Positions 44,478 to 55,853 of a stretch of 64,000 nucleotides of DNA are shown in pieces; positions within the stretch are counted from its first letter, which is position 1, and every line of letters begins with the position of its first letter. The notes beneath the pieces are model-generated. The model had not been told where the DNA came from. It saw only the letters and a list, made by a program, of their open reading frames with translations, and searched no databases. The position numbers and the translations under genes are program-made. Origin of the DNA: Phytophthora sp. 'mugwort' (lineage: Eukaryota; Oomycota; Peronosporomycetes; Peronosporales; Peronosporaceae); assembly GCA_033558025.1 (NCBI GenBank), contig JAUCEF010000004.1, positions 2,666,001-2,730,000 on the forward strand, in the 5' to 3' direction.

Positions 44478-45440
44478 GATGAGGGTGGGGTCGCAGACCG
44501 CACGCACAAGTGCGAGCGAACAGCTTCACAGCTGCTATTCAAGCTATTCAACGACCCCAAAACTGGTTTCGTCGGTGTTCAGAGCCTGTATAAGAAGGTT
44601 AAAAGCATTGACAGCTCAATCAAACTCAAGGATGTAAAAGCATGGTACGCGAATCAAGCTGATACCCAGCCGTTTCAGGACCAGAGGAATTGATTCGACC
44701 AATTCCATATCGCGAGCAACAATCCAGATTCATGGCAGATCGACTTGGCTTTCTGGGAGACTCGCTCACTCTCACAGCAGTCAATATCCATAGTCGATTG
44801 GGGTCTGTAGAGCTAATGCCCAACAAACAAGCACATACAGTTTTGAAAGATTTAAAACGCTTCGTGAAGCAACACTAACCTAGCGTCATAACGAGCGACA
44901 ACGGATCTGAATTCATGAATCAACAAGTCCAGAGCTATTTCAAGAAGTCGAAAATTACTCATTTCAACAATAAAGCTGGACAACACTCAACGATGGGAAA
45001 GGTTGAGCGATTCAATCGCACTATAAAGCAACGACTGGTACGTTAGGGTTTAAGCTAACCAAGCGATTAGTATCCGATTTGATTGATAACTACAATTCAT
45101 ACAAGCACAGCTCCATTGGTATGACCCCAAACGATGCCAGGGAAACTGTCATTCAAACGGAGCTCGACCATAATTAAAAACAACTACGAGAGGTTGATAT
45201 TGAATTCACTAGGGTGAAACAGTTGTCTATCAACTCAAATTGAAACAATTTGGGAAGGAATCAGCTAAATGGACCACGCTAGTATATGAAGTTGCAGGAA
45301 TAGATGGATATCGCATCCAAATACGATTCAAGAACGGCCACGTTCTTTATAAGTCCCCCAACGAGCTCAAACGCGTCAAGCTTGCTATCAAGGATACGGA
45401 TGTTGAACCTGGTCAGATATATGAAGTGGAGGCGATCTGA
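44478..45440 (+). pseudogene. Polinton retroviral-type integrase
   Basis: N-terminal LLFKLFNDPKTGFVGVQSLYKKVKS (about 44,533-44,605), KDVKAWYANQADTQ, then SWQIDLAFWE (first catalytic Asp), ITSDNGSEFMN (second Asp, 44,888), STMGKVERFNRTIKQRL (catalytic Glu, about 45,000), SYKHSSIGMTPNDAR, and a C-terminal beta domain YEVAGIDGYRIQIRFKNGHVLYKSPNE ending at 45,440. All DDE residues survive. An in-frame TAA (near 44,876) and shifts near 44,690 and 45,045 inactivate it. Follows the polymerase by 60 bp on the same strand, as in A. Confidence 0.85.
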
Positions 45441-45479
45441 ATCATAAAAAAAGCGCATCGGCAAGTATAATATTTTATC

Positions 45480-46260
45480 AAATGGAAAAGGTATGACGAG
45501 TCGTCGTGGGAGGGTCAGGACAATCTCCGACTAAAAAAAAAAATCAACAAAAATGAGATGAGCACGCTGGAGAAGCATTACTGATCGAGCTTCGCCGGAG
45601 ACGGACATCTGACCGGCCTCGGAAGTGTCAATCGCGCAAGCTCAATCCTTGCTATCTCAGCTCGTCTCCTGAGCTCTACATACTTTTGACAATAATTTTA
45701 GCTTCTTCCTCATCACCAGTGTTGTCATAGACTCCCGCGGCATCTAGAGCATCGTAATCGATGTACTGGATCTCATCCAGTGTAAAAACAATTGGTGATA
45801 TATATAGATAGCGATAAAAAATTGATACGAGTAAATGCCAAGCAACCACTAAAAACAACGTCCCGTGCTCTCGCAATGCTCTCAAATCAGGGTATTGCTT
45901 TTAGCACGATAAAGATGACAGCTCGTTATGTACTGCAAGGAGCTCGCGAAGATGCATCAGCGAGTCAGGCGATACACTGAGATAAGTAACGATCTGAAAG
46001 GAAAGATTGATGTCATACAGAGATTCGACTACATCAAATCGGAACTGATCAAAATTGGCGGAGATAATCATTCATATCGAGCAATCATCGATAATCCGTC
46101 CTTTGGGTAGATATTGAGAAACTATTTAATATGACGGCCGCGGAGGTTCAAGATGAGTACGATCGATTGCTCACGAGGCGAAATGCTCTCGTCCATCCAC
46201 ACAGTTGTGATCAATGGAGATTTCATTAATTTACCACCAGCCAGTATTCATACTAAAATT
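45480..46260 (+). pseudogene. Unknown helical protein remnant
   Basis: Three frames in series: NAKQPLKTTSRALAMLSNQG (45,792-45,980), AKMHQRVRRYTEISNDLKGKIDVIQRFDYIKSELIKIGG (45,928-46,110) and MTAAEVQDEYDRLLTRRNALVHPH (46,131-46,230). Taken together they look like one helical protein broken by shifts and stops. No family recognised and no counterpart found in A. 45,480-45,780 before it holds no clear gene. Confidence 0.3.
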
Positions 46261-46311
46261 GTATAATTAATATTCTAGTCGGTACCATCTCTGCTGTTGT
46301 ATAATCAAACG

Positions 46312-47548
46312 ATGTTTCCGTCGTTTTCTAGTCTATCGCAGCGCGAACGCAAGCAACAAGAACTATTCCGCGATGCTGAGCGCGAGATATCTATCGATAA
46401 TCATCTCAAGCAACGATATGTGGAGACGATGTGGGCCACAGATAACGAAGCGAGCATAATTCCGGTAGCATCAAGCATGGTATCGACTGGAACTCAAACA
46501 ACTACATCAGAGAACAATTTGGCTCAGACGACGACATGTATGTCAACTGTCGATGAGAATCGCCAGATGAAGACTTACGAGGCAATAGTCGATTTGTTCA
46601 AACACCAGCCTGACCTCGCATCATGGGATCTTCATCCAATGTTTGATCCGTTACTGGTATCTGATGCTAAAGCAAAACGAGATATGTACTTTCTCGGCCC
46701 TGATGCTAAACTTTATCTTCGCTCGTCTCGGATCGCTGTTCGAAACGATAAGCAACGTGAACTTGTTGGTATCATCGACTGGGAAGCTACTCTCAAGTAC
46801 ATCCTCACCCGAAGTAGATTAGTGGATGGTCATGTTCGAGCTCGAGAGTTACAAGAGCAATTGTCTGCTCTACGCACTACGTTCAATGCTCTGAAGGATA
46901 GCGTCGGTAGTGAGAGGCTGGGTGAGGGTCGCTCGACCAATTCAAGCTCCGTCAAATCTCGAATCATCGTCAATCCGATAAGAAAGAGCATCTCTTCTAT
47001 TATGGCCCAACACTCCACAGTTTCTCTTCTAAAGCGCTCAGAACCTAGACATCGTACTGAATACCAGCGGAACCGCGATGAAATTAGCAACAAAACGACC
47101 ACGGATAGCGCTGTATCTGGCTTAAACATCGATCAGAAGCTACCGAACCTCAACGAGCTGAGTCGATCGGTTGGGAGCAATTTTGATATGGTAGAGGTTG
47201 CTGGCGATTAGAAGAAGCTCGTTCAGGACCTATCCACAGATAATCCCTGGCTGCTTCGAGAATATTTACCTCCGGCAGTACCGGAGCTGAATAAGCAATA
47301 CGATCCGAGTGGATACTACTCGATCTATTGGCGGTATTCGCCGAATCAAAAATAAAAACAGAGACGGCACGCCGGTACCGAATCCGACTGGGGATCCGCT
47401 TGCTACGGCGGAAGTGTTGAATCGTATGAATCTTAGCTGGCCTCAAACCTTCCAAAATGTTGTCGAATATCTCATCCAGGCTGTGAAATACTACAGCGAG
47501 AATCCTGATAAGATCAGAAGCATCGATTCGGACCTCAGCTTCAGCTAA
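46312..47548 (+). pseudogene. Conserved Polinton gene of unknown function (2)
   Basis: Long open frame to 47,211 starting MFPSFSSLSQRERKQQELFRD (an in-frame ATG also exists at 46,297; I chose 46,312 because the A copy starts MFPNF). WATD at about 46,433, STGTQTTT at 46,489, a helical centre (AIVDLFKHQPDLASWDLHP, RDMYFLGPDAKLYLRSSRIAV) and a coiled-coil-like RARELQEQLSALRTTFNALKDS. TAG at 47,211 is followed in phase by KKLVQDLSTDNPWLLREYLPP, then a shifted frame to 47,548, so the original protein was longer, about 400 residues. Among the best preserved genes here; function unknown. Confidence 0.55.
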
Positions 47549-47599
47549 TCCACGATAGTTTGAGAAATTTCAATATTATTGTCCGCAGCGATGGTCCAT

Positions 47600-48197
47600 C
47601 GATTGATATGAATCTTTGAGATGAAACCAGCCGTAAGAGAGTGGGGCCTTCCTGGAGCCGGATACGTTAATTGCTCGTTGATAAAAATGGGAACCCGATC
47701 AAGTACCACTCCAACCGGAGCTATAATCTCACGCAGCTGGAGGGCACCGGTACTTATTCAGCGCTGGCATACAAACGGATTGAGACTAAATTTGTCCATC
47801 TCCCGAAGCTCAACGAGTGTCTCCGAAAAGTAGTTTATCCCAATCGCTCGACCGTCGAAGCACATCGCGAAATTAGTAAGGAGTTGTCGGAGCTGATCAA
47901 GACTCTGGTATTCGATGGCTCCATCAACCGGCAGCAGTATGAATCACTGTTCATGGATGACAAACGAGTCTTTCATGAGCTGCTTCGTATCACGCATACT
48001 CAGCACGCGCTACGCGATCCGATCAAGGATCCACGCGATGTACTCACGCAAGAGTACCTAAAGCTGAAGGGAGAGCTCATGCTCGGAAACGCTAGTCCGT
48101 CATGATTCGTGAGCTCCAGCGAATGCTCGTGGATATGTACTCTGCACAACTAATTTATGACGATGAGTTCAAAGAAGTTGTGCTCGCCATCCTATAG
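47600..48197 (+). pseudogene. Conserved Polinton gene of unknown function (1)
   Basis: Frames WGLPGAGYVN (47,640) and LLVDKNGNPIKYHSNRSYNLTQLEG..FVHLPKLNECLRKVVYPNRS..FHELLRITHTQH..EYLKLKGELMLGN match the A gene (33,524-32,513) position by position, then a shifted end (LVDMYSAQLIYDDEFKEVVLAIL) stops at 48,197. The N-terminal helical part seen in A is missing or scrambled here. Probably a virion or replication accessory, judging only from conservation. 48,198-48,369 holds the tail of an overlapping frame with no clear gene. Confidence 0.5.
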
Positions 48198-48369
48198 CAA
48201 AATGGTTATGTTCATCAACACTCGACAAATCGACACCCGCAACGCGTACCAGCGCGAGGCCGAGAGAAACCTAACGGAGCTGAAAGCCCTCATGGAGAAG
48301 CTCGTAGTTAAAACTCCACCCAAGAATGATTCCATGATTAGGCCAACTATTCGGGCACCAGCGTATGGG

Positions 48370-50785
48370 CTAAAATGAACCCCAAAAAACACGTACATTC
48401 GCGCTAAAAACGTGATCAAGACTTTTTTTAATTTGATCCAATTCGGCCTTGAGCTCTTGGATCGCCTTGCATAGTACCGCCGTCAGCGATCCTAGGTCAA
48501 TGCCCATCCCATCGTTAGGCATGCCTGTATCGGGGTTTATCGGACGACCCGGATCGCCACTAACAGGTATCGGACATACATCCAACATCTTCTGGGCTAT
48601 AAAACCAATAGAGCGTCGATTATCCTGCTTCCAAGTGAAGGCGCGAGGGAGCATCGCAAGCACTGTATCTAAACCATATGGGATATCGTTTATATCCTTC
48701 TTGTAATCTCTATCTGAGCCATTTGTATACGATCCTCATATAGCAGCATACCCTGTCCGTGCATAATTAGAGTCACAAATGCTAATTCGGATAGTCGGTG
48801 GATTGACATGATTTCCGATCACGGGGTAATTCGATTGGATCGAATTCCAACGGTACATCGCCTTATCCGCGAGATTGCTTTTGACATGAATCTGCCTGTC
48901 AGCCCAAATTTGGCCACCAGAATGGAATGTGGCTTCCGGAGAGACCCGATTAAACGATAACCTACCTGATGTGTTTAGCATCATCCAATTGGTACTAATC
49001 ACCATCCATCTGACCGGATCAGCCGTATTGTGCCCATTGAGACCCCAAGTGTATCCGCGGCTCCCGCCGAGTTATCATCGACGATTATACCAAGTTTGAT
49101 TGGTTTAGCATTATCATTCCACACCTCCATACTTCGCCGCCATGAACCATATAGCGCATTGCTGTTACCTACGATATGAAACAGACTCGTTGGAGACGTC
49201 GCGTTTAATCCTAGGCGGTCATGATAGGTAATGCGTACTCGTTCATCGACCGATCCGTTTTGAGCATTAATGTTTTTTGTGGCGAATATCATATTACCAC
49301 CAGCTGCTGGGGGGGGGGGGGGGGCAGCAAAGCAGATAGCTGCACCGGGTGAATATACAGTGTCCGCATGAGCAATGGCGAACATAGAAAACAAATTCCA
49401 ATGCTCATTCCTGTAGTAGAGTTATCTCTCTTGATCACGAGATCGTACTTGTCGAGCGTCTGCGTTCCTAAAGAGAGATACAGTCGAGTTTGACTTCAGC
49501 CGGAGATTAGCAATTCCGCTAATGCCGGAAGCGCTATTCAGAACCAGAGCCTTGCTCAGTTCAGCTACTCCAGGACTCACTACGTTGATATCGGCAATCA
49601 CCTGACAATTAATATATAGGCTCGAACAGTTGAGTGCTCCATTAACGTCGAGTTTATAGCTCGTGGATACTCCGATTTTATTGATTGAGATATTTCCTGA
49701 GGCATCCATGAGTAATCGATCTGAATTTCCGTATCGCCCAAAATAGCAATTTGTTGTGGTTGCACTCGAAATACCGCGAACCCCCTGCTCGATCTGATAG
49801 TAGCTGAAGATGTCACATTATCCTTTTGGATCACGAGAGCTTTGCTCGTGCTTCCTCCTGAAATCGAGAGGTATCGAAGACAAGTGATACCATAACCAGC
49901 GTCCGCGACCAGAGCTTTGCTTGGTTCAACTACACCAAGTGTTGTCAGCGATAATCGAGGAGCGAGCGATAGATCAGCTTGGGTACCATCAACGTATAGG
50001 CTCGTACAATTAATTGAATGATCCGATCACATCGAGCTTATAGCTTGTCGAAGCTCCACCAATTGAGATGTTTCCCGACGCATCCATGAGCAATTGATCG
50101 CTGTTGTCATACCTAATGAAGAATCTATTCCTCCAGAGCCGTGGGCGGACCCGCGTACTCCATTTCGCATTGATAGAAGCTCACAATGTTTATAGAGGTT
50201 GCAGATGCCGTATTATCGTTCTGTATTATGAGGGACTTGTTTGAGGAGCCTCCGCTAATCGAAAGGTAGTGGAGGCCAGATATAGCATACCCGATATCAG
50301 CGACCAGAGCCTTGCATGGTTCGACTATACCTAAAGGTTGACAATCGGCTGATATCGTAAGCAACGCCATCCTGCTTGTACAAGATAGAATCGATGCTGT
50401 TGAGAGTCGATACCTCATTATTAAAATTCAATATGATAGCCTTAGATGGTGTTGCTTGACCAGGCGAGGCGGATAGCAAAGATAAATTGCTGAGGTCGAC
50501 GCTTGAGCCATTGAGAATGAGTGATACACAATCGAGAGACTTGATAGCTCAAATGCCTCGATTTGAAATGACGACGAGACCTGACATGGGCGCTGCTTCT
50601 CCCAGCGTGGTCCCAGAAATAATACTTAATCTATAGTCAGTCTTGCTAAGAAATAGGGCATCAGCCATCTCGAGGCTCAAAACGTCTGTTCCGCTCCCAT
50701 AGTAATTTGGATTGAAGATTGTTGATTCTTGCGAGGGAGGACGAGCTGTAAATCCCATTACGATGGCTTGATTTCTATATATCAT
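48370..50785 (-). pseudogene. Fibre protein with S74 chaperone and shaft repeats
   Basis: Starts at ATG 50,785 or 50,758. The N-terminal block SLEMADALFLSKTDYRLSIISGTT matches the A fibre. The shaft contains at least three repeats of a unit with LHYLSISGGSSNKSLIIQND / LRYLSISGGSTSKALVIQKD and a KALV-type turn, spaced about 395 and 365 bp. The C-terminal domain carries SDRDYKKDIND (S74 catalytic Ser-Asp, about 48,700), WKQDNRRSIGFIAQKML and a terminal helix to 48,370. The product would be a trimeric, self-processed spike. A 16-nt G run (49,309-49,324) and several shifts break it. Divergent from the ATPase. Confidence 0.75.
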
Positions 50786-51441
50786 TGAATATACTTTCAG
50801 TGCTCGCGGATGGCGCGAAAATTAATAACTGGAGAGTAGCACTTCCGAAAGAGTATCGTTCAGACTCTCTCGGTGACACCAAGGCGCTTGGAATCAAGAA
50901 ACTATTTCGAGGAATCATTCTTGCTCCCTCCACCGCGGGAAAGACCAATCTCGTTTTTCATATCGTTAAGAACAGGCCTAACGTTTTAGCCACTTACACA
51001 TTATCGCACGCAAGCCTGATTAACAGCTATATAATTATATGAAAGACAAATTAAATGGCTTCATCACTGTGTATGATCCATCGGCACCACCGTCGGTTGA
51101 TGATATACAGAAGGATAGCAGGGGTGGCATCCAACTCGTCATCATTGATGACTACAGCTCGGATAAGAAGCTTCAGAATGATCTCTTCAGCCCAGAAACG
51201 ATTCTAACACTGTTTCTGACGCATTCGTGGTTCAGCACGGACAAGCACATTAGGCCAACTCAGCAAACGAGACTTAAGGCTGGTCATCAGCGACTTCTCT
51301 CTCCCAGGAATCACGCCCGATAAACTGATACGAGCCTACAACGAGTCTACGCGCGGTAAAGACCAGTCGTTACTGACCGACAACTTTAGAGACGTTCTAA
51401 GGTATAATTTCAATGAACAACCAATTACGTTCAGCGATTAA
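50785..51441 (+). pseudogene. FtsK/HerA-type packaging ATPase
   Basis: LFRGIILAPSTAGKTNLVFHIVKNRP has an intact Walker A (APSTAGKTN, about 50,923). The next block is in another frame (KDKLNGFITVYDPSAPPSVDDI, 51,041 on) and holds Walker B QLVIIDD (about 51,134). After another shift it ends LLTDNFRDVLRYNFNEQPITFSD-TAA. No in-frame ATG is present at the 5' end: the frame opens at TTG 50,785, which coincides with the start of the divergent fibre gene, so the start is lost or lies in a short deleted piece. It would power genome packaging. Confidence 0.8.
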
Positions 51442-51460
51442 TATAAAAAAGACGGATAGC

Positions 51461-51971
51461 TTAAGCTTGTTGCTGATCCATTAGGTGTAGGTGCTTCAAG
51501 GAACGGCGATGCTGGGCCATGTTGCGACTTGAAACAGATGACCCACACTCACAAACACGTTGGACACGCTTTTGTGGGTCAATGACATCACGGTGATCGC
51601 GGTAGTACAATCGATACTGTTCTCTGATAAGATCTTGATTTTCGCCCCGTCGCTGACGGAAGTTCGAGGCGCTGATCTGGTTACAAAAATGCTCAATTCC
51701 TATGATTGTGTTTGGTGTATGATCTAATTCCAACTCATGCAGTTGATTCTGGTCCTCGATCTCATGTTCGCTAATCTGATGAATACCGAAGCTATCAATA
51801 CCATGATCCTTGAAATTATGAAATATTGAGCAGCCCCCTCCAGCGCCTTCACCCCAACGTCTAAAAATTCGTCTTATGAGCGCTCCAGCTCTTCCATAGC
51901 GGCATTGTAGTACTTCCGATGTAAACGATGCTTTCGTCAGCATTGATGATTTTATAGATTGACCCTTTCAT
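51461..51971 (-). pseudogene. GIY-YIG nuclease with Cys/His C-terminus
   Basis: ATG 51,971: KGSIYKIINADESIVYIGSTTM is the GIY-YIG core start, then WKSWSAHK with the conserved basic/His region; a shift near 51,905 leads to a frame open to 51,461 with FGIHQISEHEIEDQNQLHELELD (the C-terminal Glu helix of the GIY-YIG fold) and the CECG..H..H tail. One frameshift only, so it is better preserved than the A copy. Convergent with the ATPase (19 bp between stops). Confidence 0.75.
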
Positions 51972-52040
51972 TGTCCTTGATTAATCTTTTTTTTTTAATT
52001 TTCTAACAGAATTATATCAATTTAGTAATATACAGAAATC

Positions 52041-52925
52041 ATGTCGAACATCATTACCCTATCCACACGCCACATCATTTCCAATGGATTCAACAACACG
52101 GTCCGATGCGAGTTCCCTGGCAGCTCTGTCGAGTTTGTCAATACCTAAATTGCTATCCACAGCATGAACATGTATAATTCTCAGTTCAACATCGATTCCA
52201 CTACATATGACAATAATTATTTCAAAATTTGATGCAGCCGGCAATGACTACTCGACGATCCAGATCATACTTCGTGACGGATATTACAGCTATGTCAATA
52301 TCAATGCATCTGTTCAAGCAGCGATGGTGAGCGCCGGAGCGTACCTAATCAATGCTGATGGCGACAATGTCTTCTTTTTCAATCTGGCTGAGAATCCCAC
52401 ATTCTACTCCTTCCAGGTTGATCTCTCGCCTGTGCCGACGACCTTTCCTTCGGGCTAGTCTCGACCGCCAACTGGGCTATACTCGGACAGTGGCTCTGGA
52501 TTACCGCTTGGGTTCTCGTGCATTCCCAAGATCGATATTGATAACACTGAATTCGGAAAGGTCATTGGATTCGAGCTTGGTACACTCCCAACTCAGAGCT
52601 TATATACATTACAGTCGATCCTACCGCCAATCCCGCCGCAGATCAATCCCGCATCAAGCTATCAGCTTCGATGCTCGCTCGTTTCCAACCCCTACTGCAT
52701 CCCTGATGATGTATTAACAACGTTTAATACAGCAGGCACCACTATTGGTCAGCTTGTGAGCTATCAACCTAACGAGTTCAGTTGGGCTGATATCCCGAAT
52801 GGAAGCTACGCCTCGGTGACGCTGACGATTGTAGATCAGTACGAACATTTGCTCGACTGAACGATACGAACATGCTGATCAGCTTGATCGTTCGGCAAAA
52901 ATTAGAGAATGATATTTGTTTATAA
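52041..52925 (+). pseudogene. Polinton minor capsid (penton) protein
   Basis: ATG 52,041 (MSNIITLSTRHIISNGFNN). CEFPGSSVEF, then TAA at 52,146, then IAIHSMNMYNSQFNIDSTT, a shifted frame with IQIILRDGYYSYVNINASVQAAM and SAGAYLINADGDNVFF, and an end in two more frames (NTEFGKVIGFELGT..; VDPTANPAADQSRIKLSA; LNDTNMLISLIVRQKL). Block order equals that of the A copy. Single jelly-roll penton protein by family knowledge. The 3' end overlaps the end of the convergent gene by 6 bp. Confidence 0.75.
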
Positions 52926-53481
52926 TCGAAACCTCCCGGTACGCTTAGAGCTACCACTGCTCTTGCGCATCGCGCGGAGTCGCGCCATCTTCGCCTTCAT
53001 CTCCGGAGACTCCTTGGCAGGGCTCAAGCATCGGGAGGGCTTAGCCTCGGCAACTCCGACTCCTGTAAATTTTGCCTGGCAGGCAATGCCGACGAGAGCC
53101 GGATCGCGACCCGTCGATGCTACGTACGCAGAGCCCATGCTGGCGGCCCGTCCGTGGCAGCCGATAGAGCAGGTTTGATTACTGGTTTCCAAGCACTCTT
53201 GAGGCCAGCCCAGATCTTTTTTTCCATACAGACGAACCTTGTAGACTACCACCAATAGCTTCCATTGGGTACTTAATCTCGTGCGGAGTAATAGTAATGC
53301 GAACGCCGCTGTTAGCCTTCTTAGCTTTCATAACCTTAGCGTACGATTCTGGATGTAAATGCAGAGTTGCGCTAGAGCCAGCCAGATCAGATTTGTTTAG
53401 CTGCAGGTTGCCGGACTGGTCAGCCTTAAGGAGGCGAGCCGCTGGGATGGCATCGGAAACGGATAGTTCCTCGTAAAACAT
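52920..53481 (-). pseudogene. Small Ala/Gly-rich virion protein candidate
   Basis: ATG 53,481, FYEELSVSDAIPAARLLKAD, LNKSDLAGSSATLHLHPES, ITPHEIKYPMEAIGGSLQGSSVW. A seven-A run near 53,220 shifts the frame; in the next phase KKIWAGLKSAWKPVIKPALSAA continues the amphipathic segment seen in A. The end frame (FTGVGVAEAKPSRCLSPAKESPEMKAKMARLRAMRKS) is basic. The middle part present in A is shorter here. Candidate membrane-active or core protein; function unproven. Confidence 0.55.
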
Positions 53482-53503
53482 GATTGAGATATTAGATTGA
53501 GAG

Positions 53504-53920
53504 CTAAAAACTCAAAACAATAAATAACATCAATATCCAATCCATTAACCTATCCATTAGGTGCATTGTTTCGTGCTGGCGACAGTTGAGCCACACGAGA
53601 CACCACACTCCACAATATTCAGCTGTGGAAGCTTGGATCTGCTGGTCGCAGTATGGGAGATTTCCGAACGCGGTCGGAGGTGGGACGCCCATGCTATCGA
53701 AGTAGCTACCATCGCATACAGCGACCCAATGGCCGACTCCAGGGCTCGTCCTGAGCAGTACCAGATGGCTTCCCTTTGCGGGGAGCGGGCGTTCGATCTC
53801 GGAAAGCTCGACTATGTTATCAATCTTTACTCCGATGCGCTTGCTCAACTCGATTAGATCGTGATCAGAGGTGACACCTTTGACTAATCCATTAATTATT
53901 TTCTCACCAGACTATATCAG
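53504..53920 (-). pseudogene. Adenain-like maturation protease, start lost
   Basis: Reads VTSDHDLIELSKRIGVKIDN, SHLVLLRTSPGVGHWVAVCDG (catalytic His in GHW), SYFDSMGVPPP, and AEYCGVWCLVWLNC with the Cys-Gly of C48/adenovirus-type proteases. Uninterrupted to the stop at 53,504. The codon aligned with the A copy's internal Met (MAYLIK versus INGLVK) is ATT and no other ATG precedes it in phase, so initiation seems lost; a downstream ATG at 53,848 would drop about 20 residues. The catalytic residues are intact, unlike in A. Role: cleavage of capsid precursors. Confidence 0.8.
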
Positions 53921-53939
53921 CCGCAACATACTTCCAGTC

Positions 53940-55635
53940 ATGTCTGACACTACCTAATAGCAGATGCCTATCTACTGCAATCAGCCTCAAATCCGAGGCA
54001 CCCATCAATGCATCGAAGGGTAAGTCCGTATCAGTCATCTATGATGACAACCTGGGATCATACAACTCGGGATTGATCATGATTGATGCCACCTTGCAGC
54101 TAACAGGCTCGTAAGGATATACTAGCCTAAAGGATGGCTACCTTCTACTACCATGTTATCATTGCTAAGAGCACCGGCAGTGCTGACCTCAACAAGAGCA
54201 CTATCTCTAGATTTGCGTGTGCGCTCAAATGTAACGTCACTAATGTCGTCGACTCTCTGACTGTCGAGCTCAACGGTAAAAACAATTGTCACGGAATCTG
54301 AATACAAAGGCTTTTGGAACAACCTACGAGCGATGACTGAACTTTCCCAGGATGAGGTGGCGAAGCATGGCGCAGATATGCATTTATATCCTGATACGTG
54401 GTCTGGAATCAACTTAGTGGTTCTGCTCCAGCGACCCACTCGGCACAACGTTATCTCAAGCCCAGGAGCCGTGGGCGTACAATAGTGGGTTCATCAAACG
54501 TCTGACGAACACTCCCGCTCCCATCGACTCTACTGAGGCCGGTGGAGCCTTCTCGTGGGCCTCGTTCGGTACTTCAGCTACCAAACAGATCCTTCAGCAG
54601 AATGGGCGCGACTGTTTTAAGGAGTCGGATGTAACCTCGTTCGGCAACGACAAAATTGTTGGTCGCTGGTTTCATATGCTAAAAATCAAGCTCGTAGATC
54701 TACACTACATTTCAAGGAAATCGACCTCTGTGCTAATCCACAGATAAAGCTTCGTTTGCGTATTAATGCTGGTATGGTTGCTCTATCGGGTACTGCTTCG
54801 ACTATGAAGCTCGGCCCAACCATGATGACCTCCGGAAGACGTTCTAATCATGGTCGCCCCGGCTGCAGCTGCTGCTAAGACCGCGGCTAGTGACACGATC
54901 ATTCCAGCCGTGCCAATGAACGATGTACTGACGGCTGACGGTTCTCAGCTTTCATTCTCGTTCGGCCCAGTTGGCAATGCATTTACGTCTACCAGCCAGG
55001 CTGGCGAGTATTTCCCATTCACAACCAGCCGTCTAATGATTCCGTTCTATCATCTATGCAGTCTGACATCTATCATCCAGAAGCCGGTGAAGACCGTTCG
55101 CTACCAAGACTGTTTCACCCAGATGTTCCTCAAGGGCGCTGGTACGTCCTCTGAGACACCTACTGGTCAGTTGAATGCTCCTTTCGATCTTAACATCTCC
55201 GGGTACAAGAAGAACGTCAAATACGTAGCTCTCATCCCATTCACTGAGACGAACGCTGGCCACTTCGCCACCCAGCACGGCACGCCGCAGTATCGGAGCC
55301 CTTTCGATAGTTCTCCATGGACTTGCATGCCAGGCGCATCGATTCGCAATTTCCAGGTAACCATCGGTATCACAAACGTATTCGAAAAGAGCCAGGAGTA
55401 CGATTTCGAATCATTCCGCCACGAGTTCAGCAAACTGGGAGCCATTAATGGTGACCTCTCCAGTGAGATCTCGGACGGATTGTCCGAGATCGAGGTGCCT
55501 CAGGCCATTCAGGTGTCGGGAATCAACGGCTGGCGACCGGCATGGATCTGCTCGTGCTCGTTATTTACGAGCGCGAATTTAAGCTCGGCCGTCTCACATG
55601 AGAAGTTCATAGAATTGATTGAACACCTCTGTTGA
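53940..55635 (+). pseudogene. Polinton major capsid protein (double jelly roll)
   Basis: ATG 53,940, MSDTT followed by TAA TAG CAG, then QMPIYCNQPQIRG. GLIMIDATLQLTGS, LKCNVTNVVDSLTVELNGKN, PWAYNSGFIKRLTNTPAPIDS and WFHMLKIKLVDLH come in successive frames, then a long open end 54,850-55,635 (PFTTSRLMIPFYHLCS, NISGYKKNVKYVALIPF, SIRNFQVTIGITNVFEK, VPQAIQVSGINGWRP). Total about 560 codons, usual for Polinton capsid proteins. Homologous to A throughout. The final residues read better in the alternate phase (VIYEREFKLGRLT then TGA), so the last 80 bases are also shifted. Confidence 0.85.
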
Positions 55636-55699
55636 AAGCTAATTAATTTAATTTAATTTAATTATTAGAAATGATCTGGCTACTTATATAGAGAGCATC

Positions 55700-55853
55700 A
55701 TGCTGTTCCTGGATGGCGTTTCCGACATCATGGTCTGCCGGAGACAATTGTCTCGGATCGTGAGCCGCGGTTTACCGCTGCGTTCTGGCGACGCTGTTCT
55801 AACTACTTGGAACAAGACTGTACATGTCCACTGCCGATCACCTTCAGACGTTA
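55700..55853 (+). pseudogene. Captured gypsy integrase fragment
   Basis: Reads LFLDGV then, one phase on, RHHGLPETIVSDREPRFTAAFW and, after a shift, MSTADHLQT: these are consecutive blocks of the gypsy integrase core. At DNA level the stretch CATCATGGTCTGCCGGAGAC and the following 18 bases are identical to the minus strand of the gypsy element around 13,580-13,610. It lies between the capsid gene and the ExoX-like gene of Polinton B and is absent from the same place in A. Confidence 0.85.

Noticed and set aside
40518..45440. Polymerase and integrase of B as functional genes
   Set aside because: Catalytic motifs survive but multiple frame changes and stops interrupt both; annotated as pseudogenes unless reads show otherwise.
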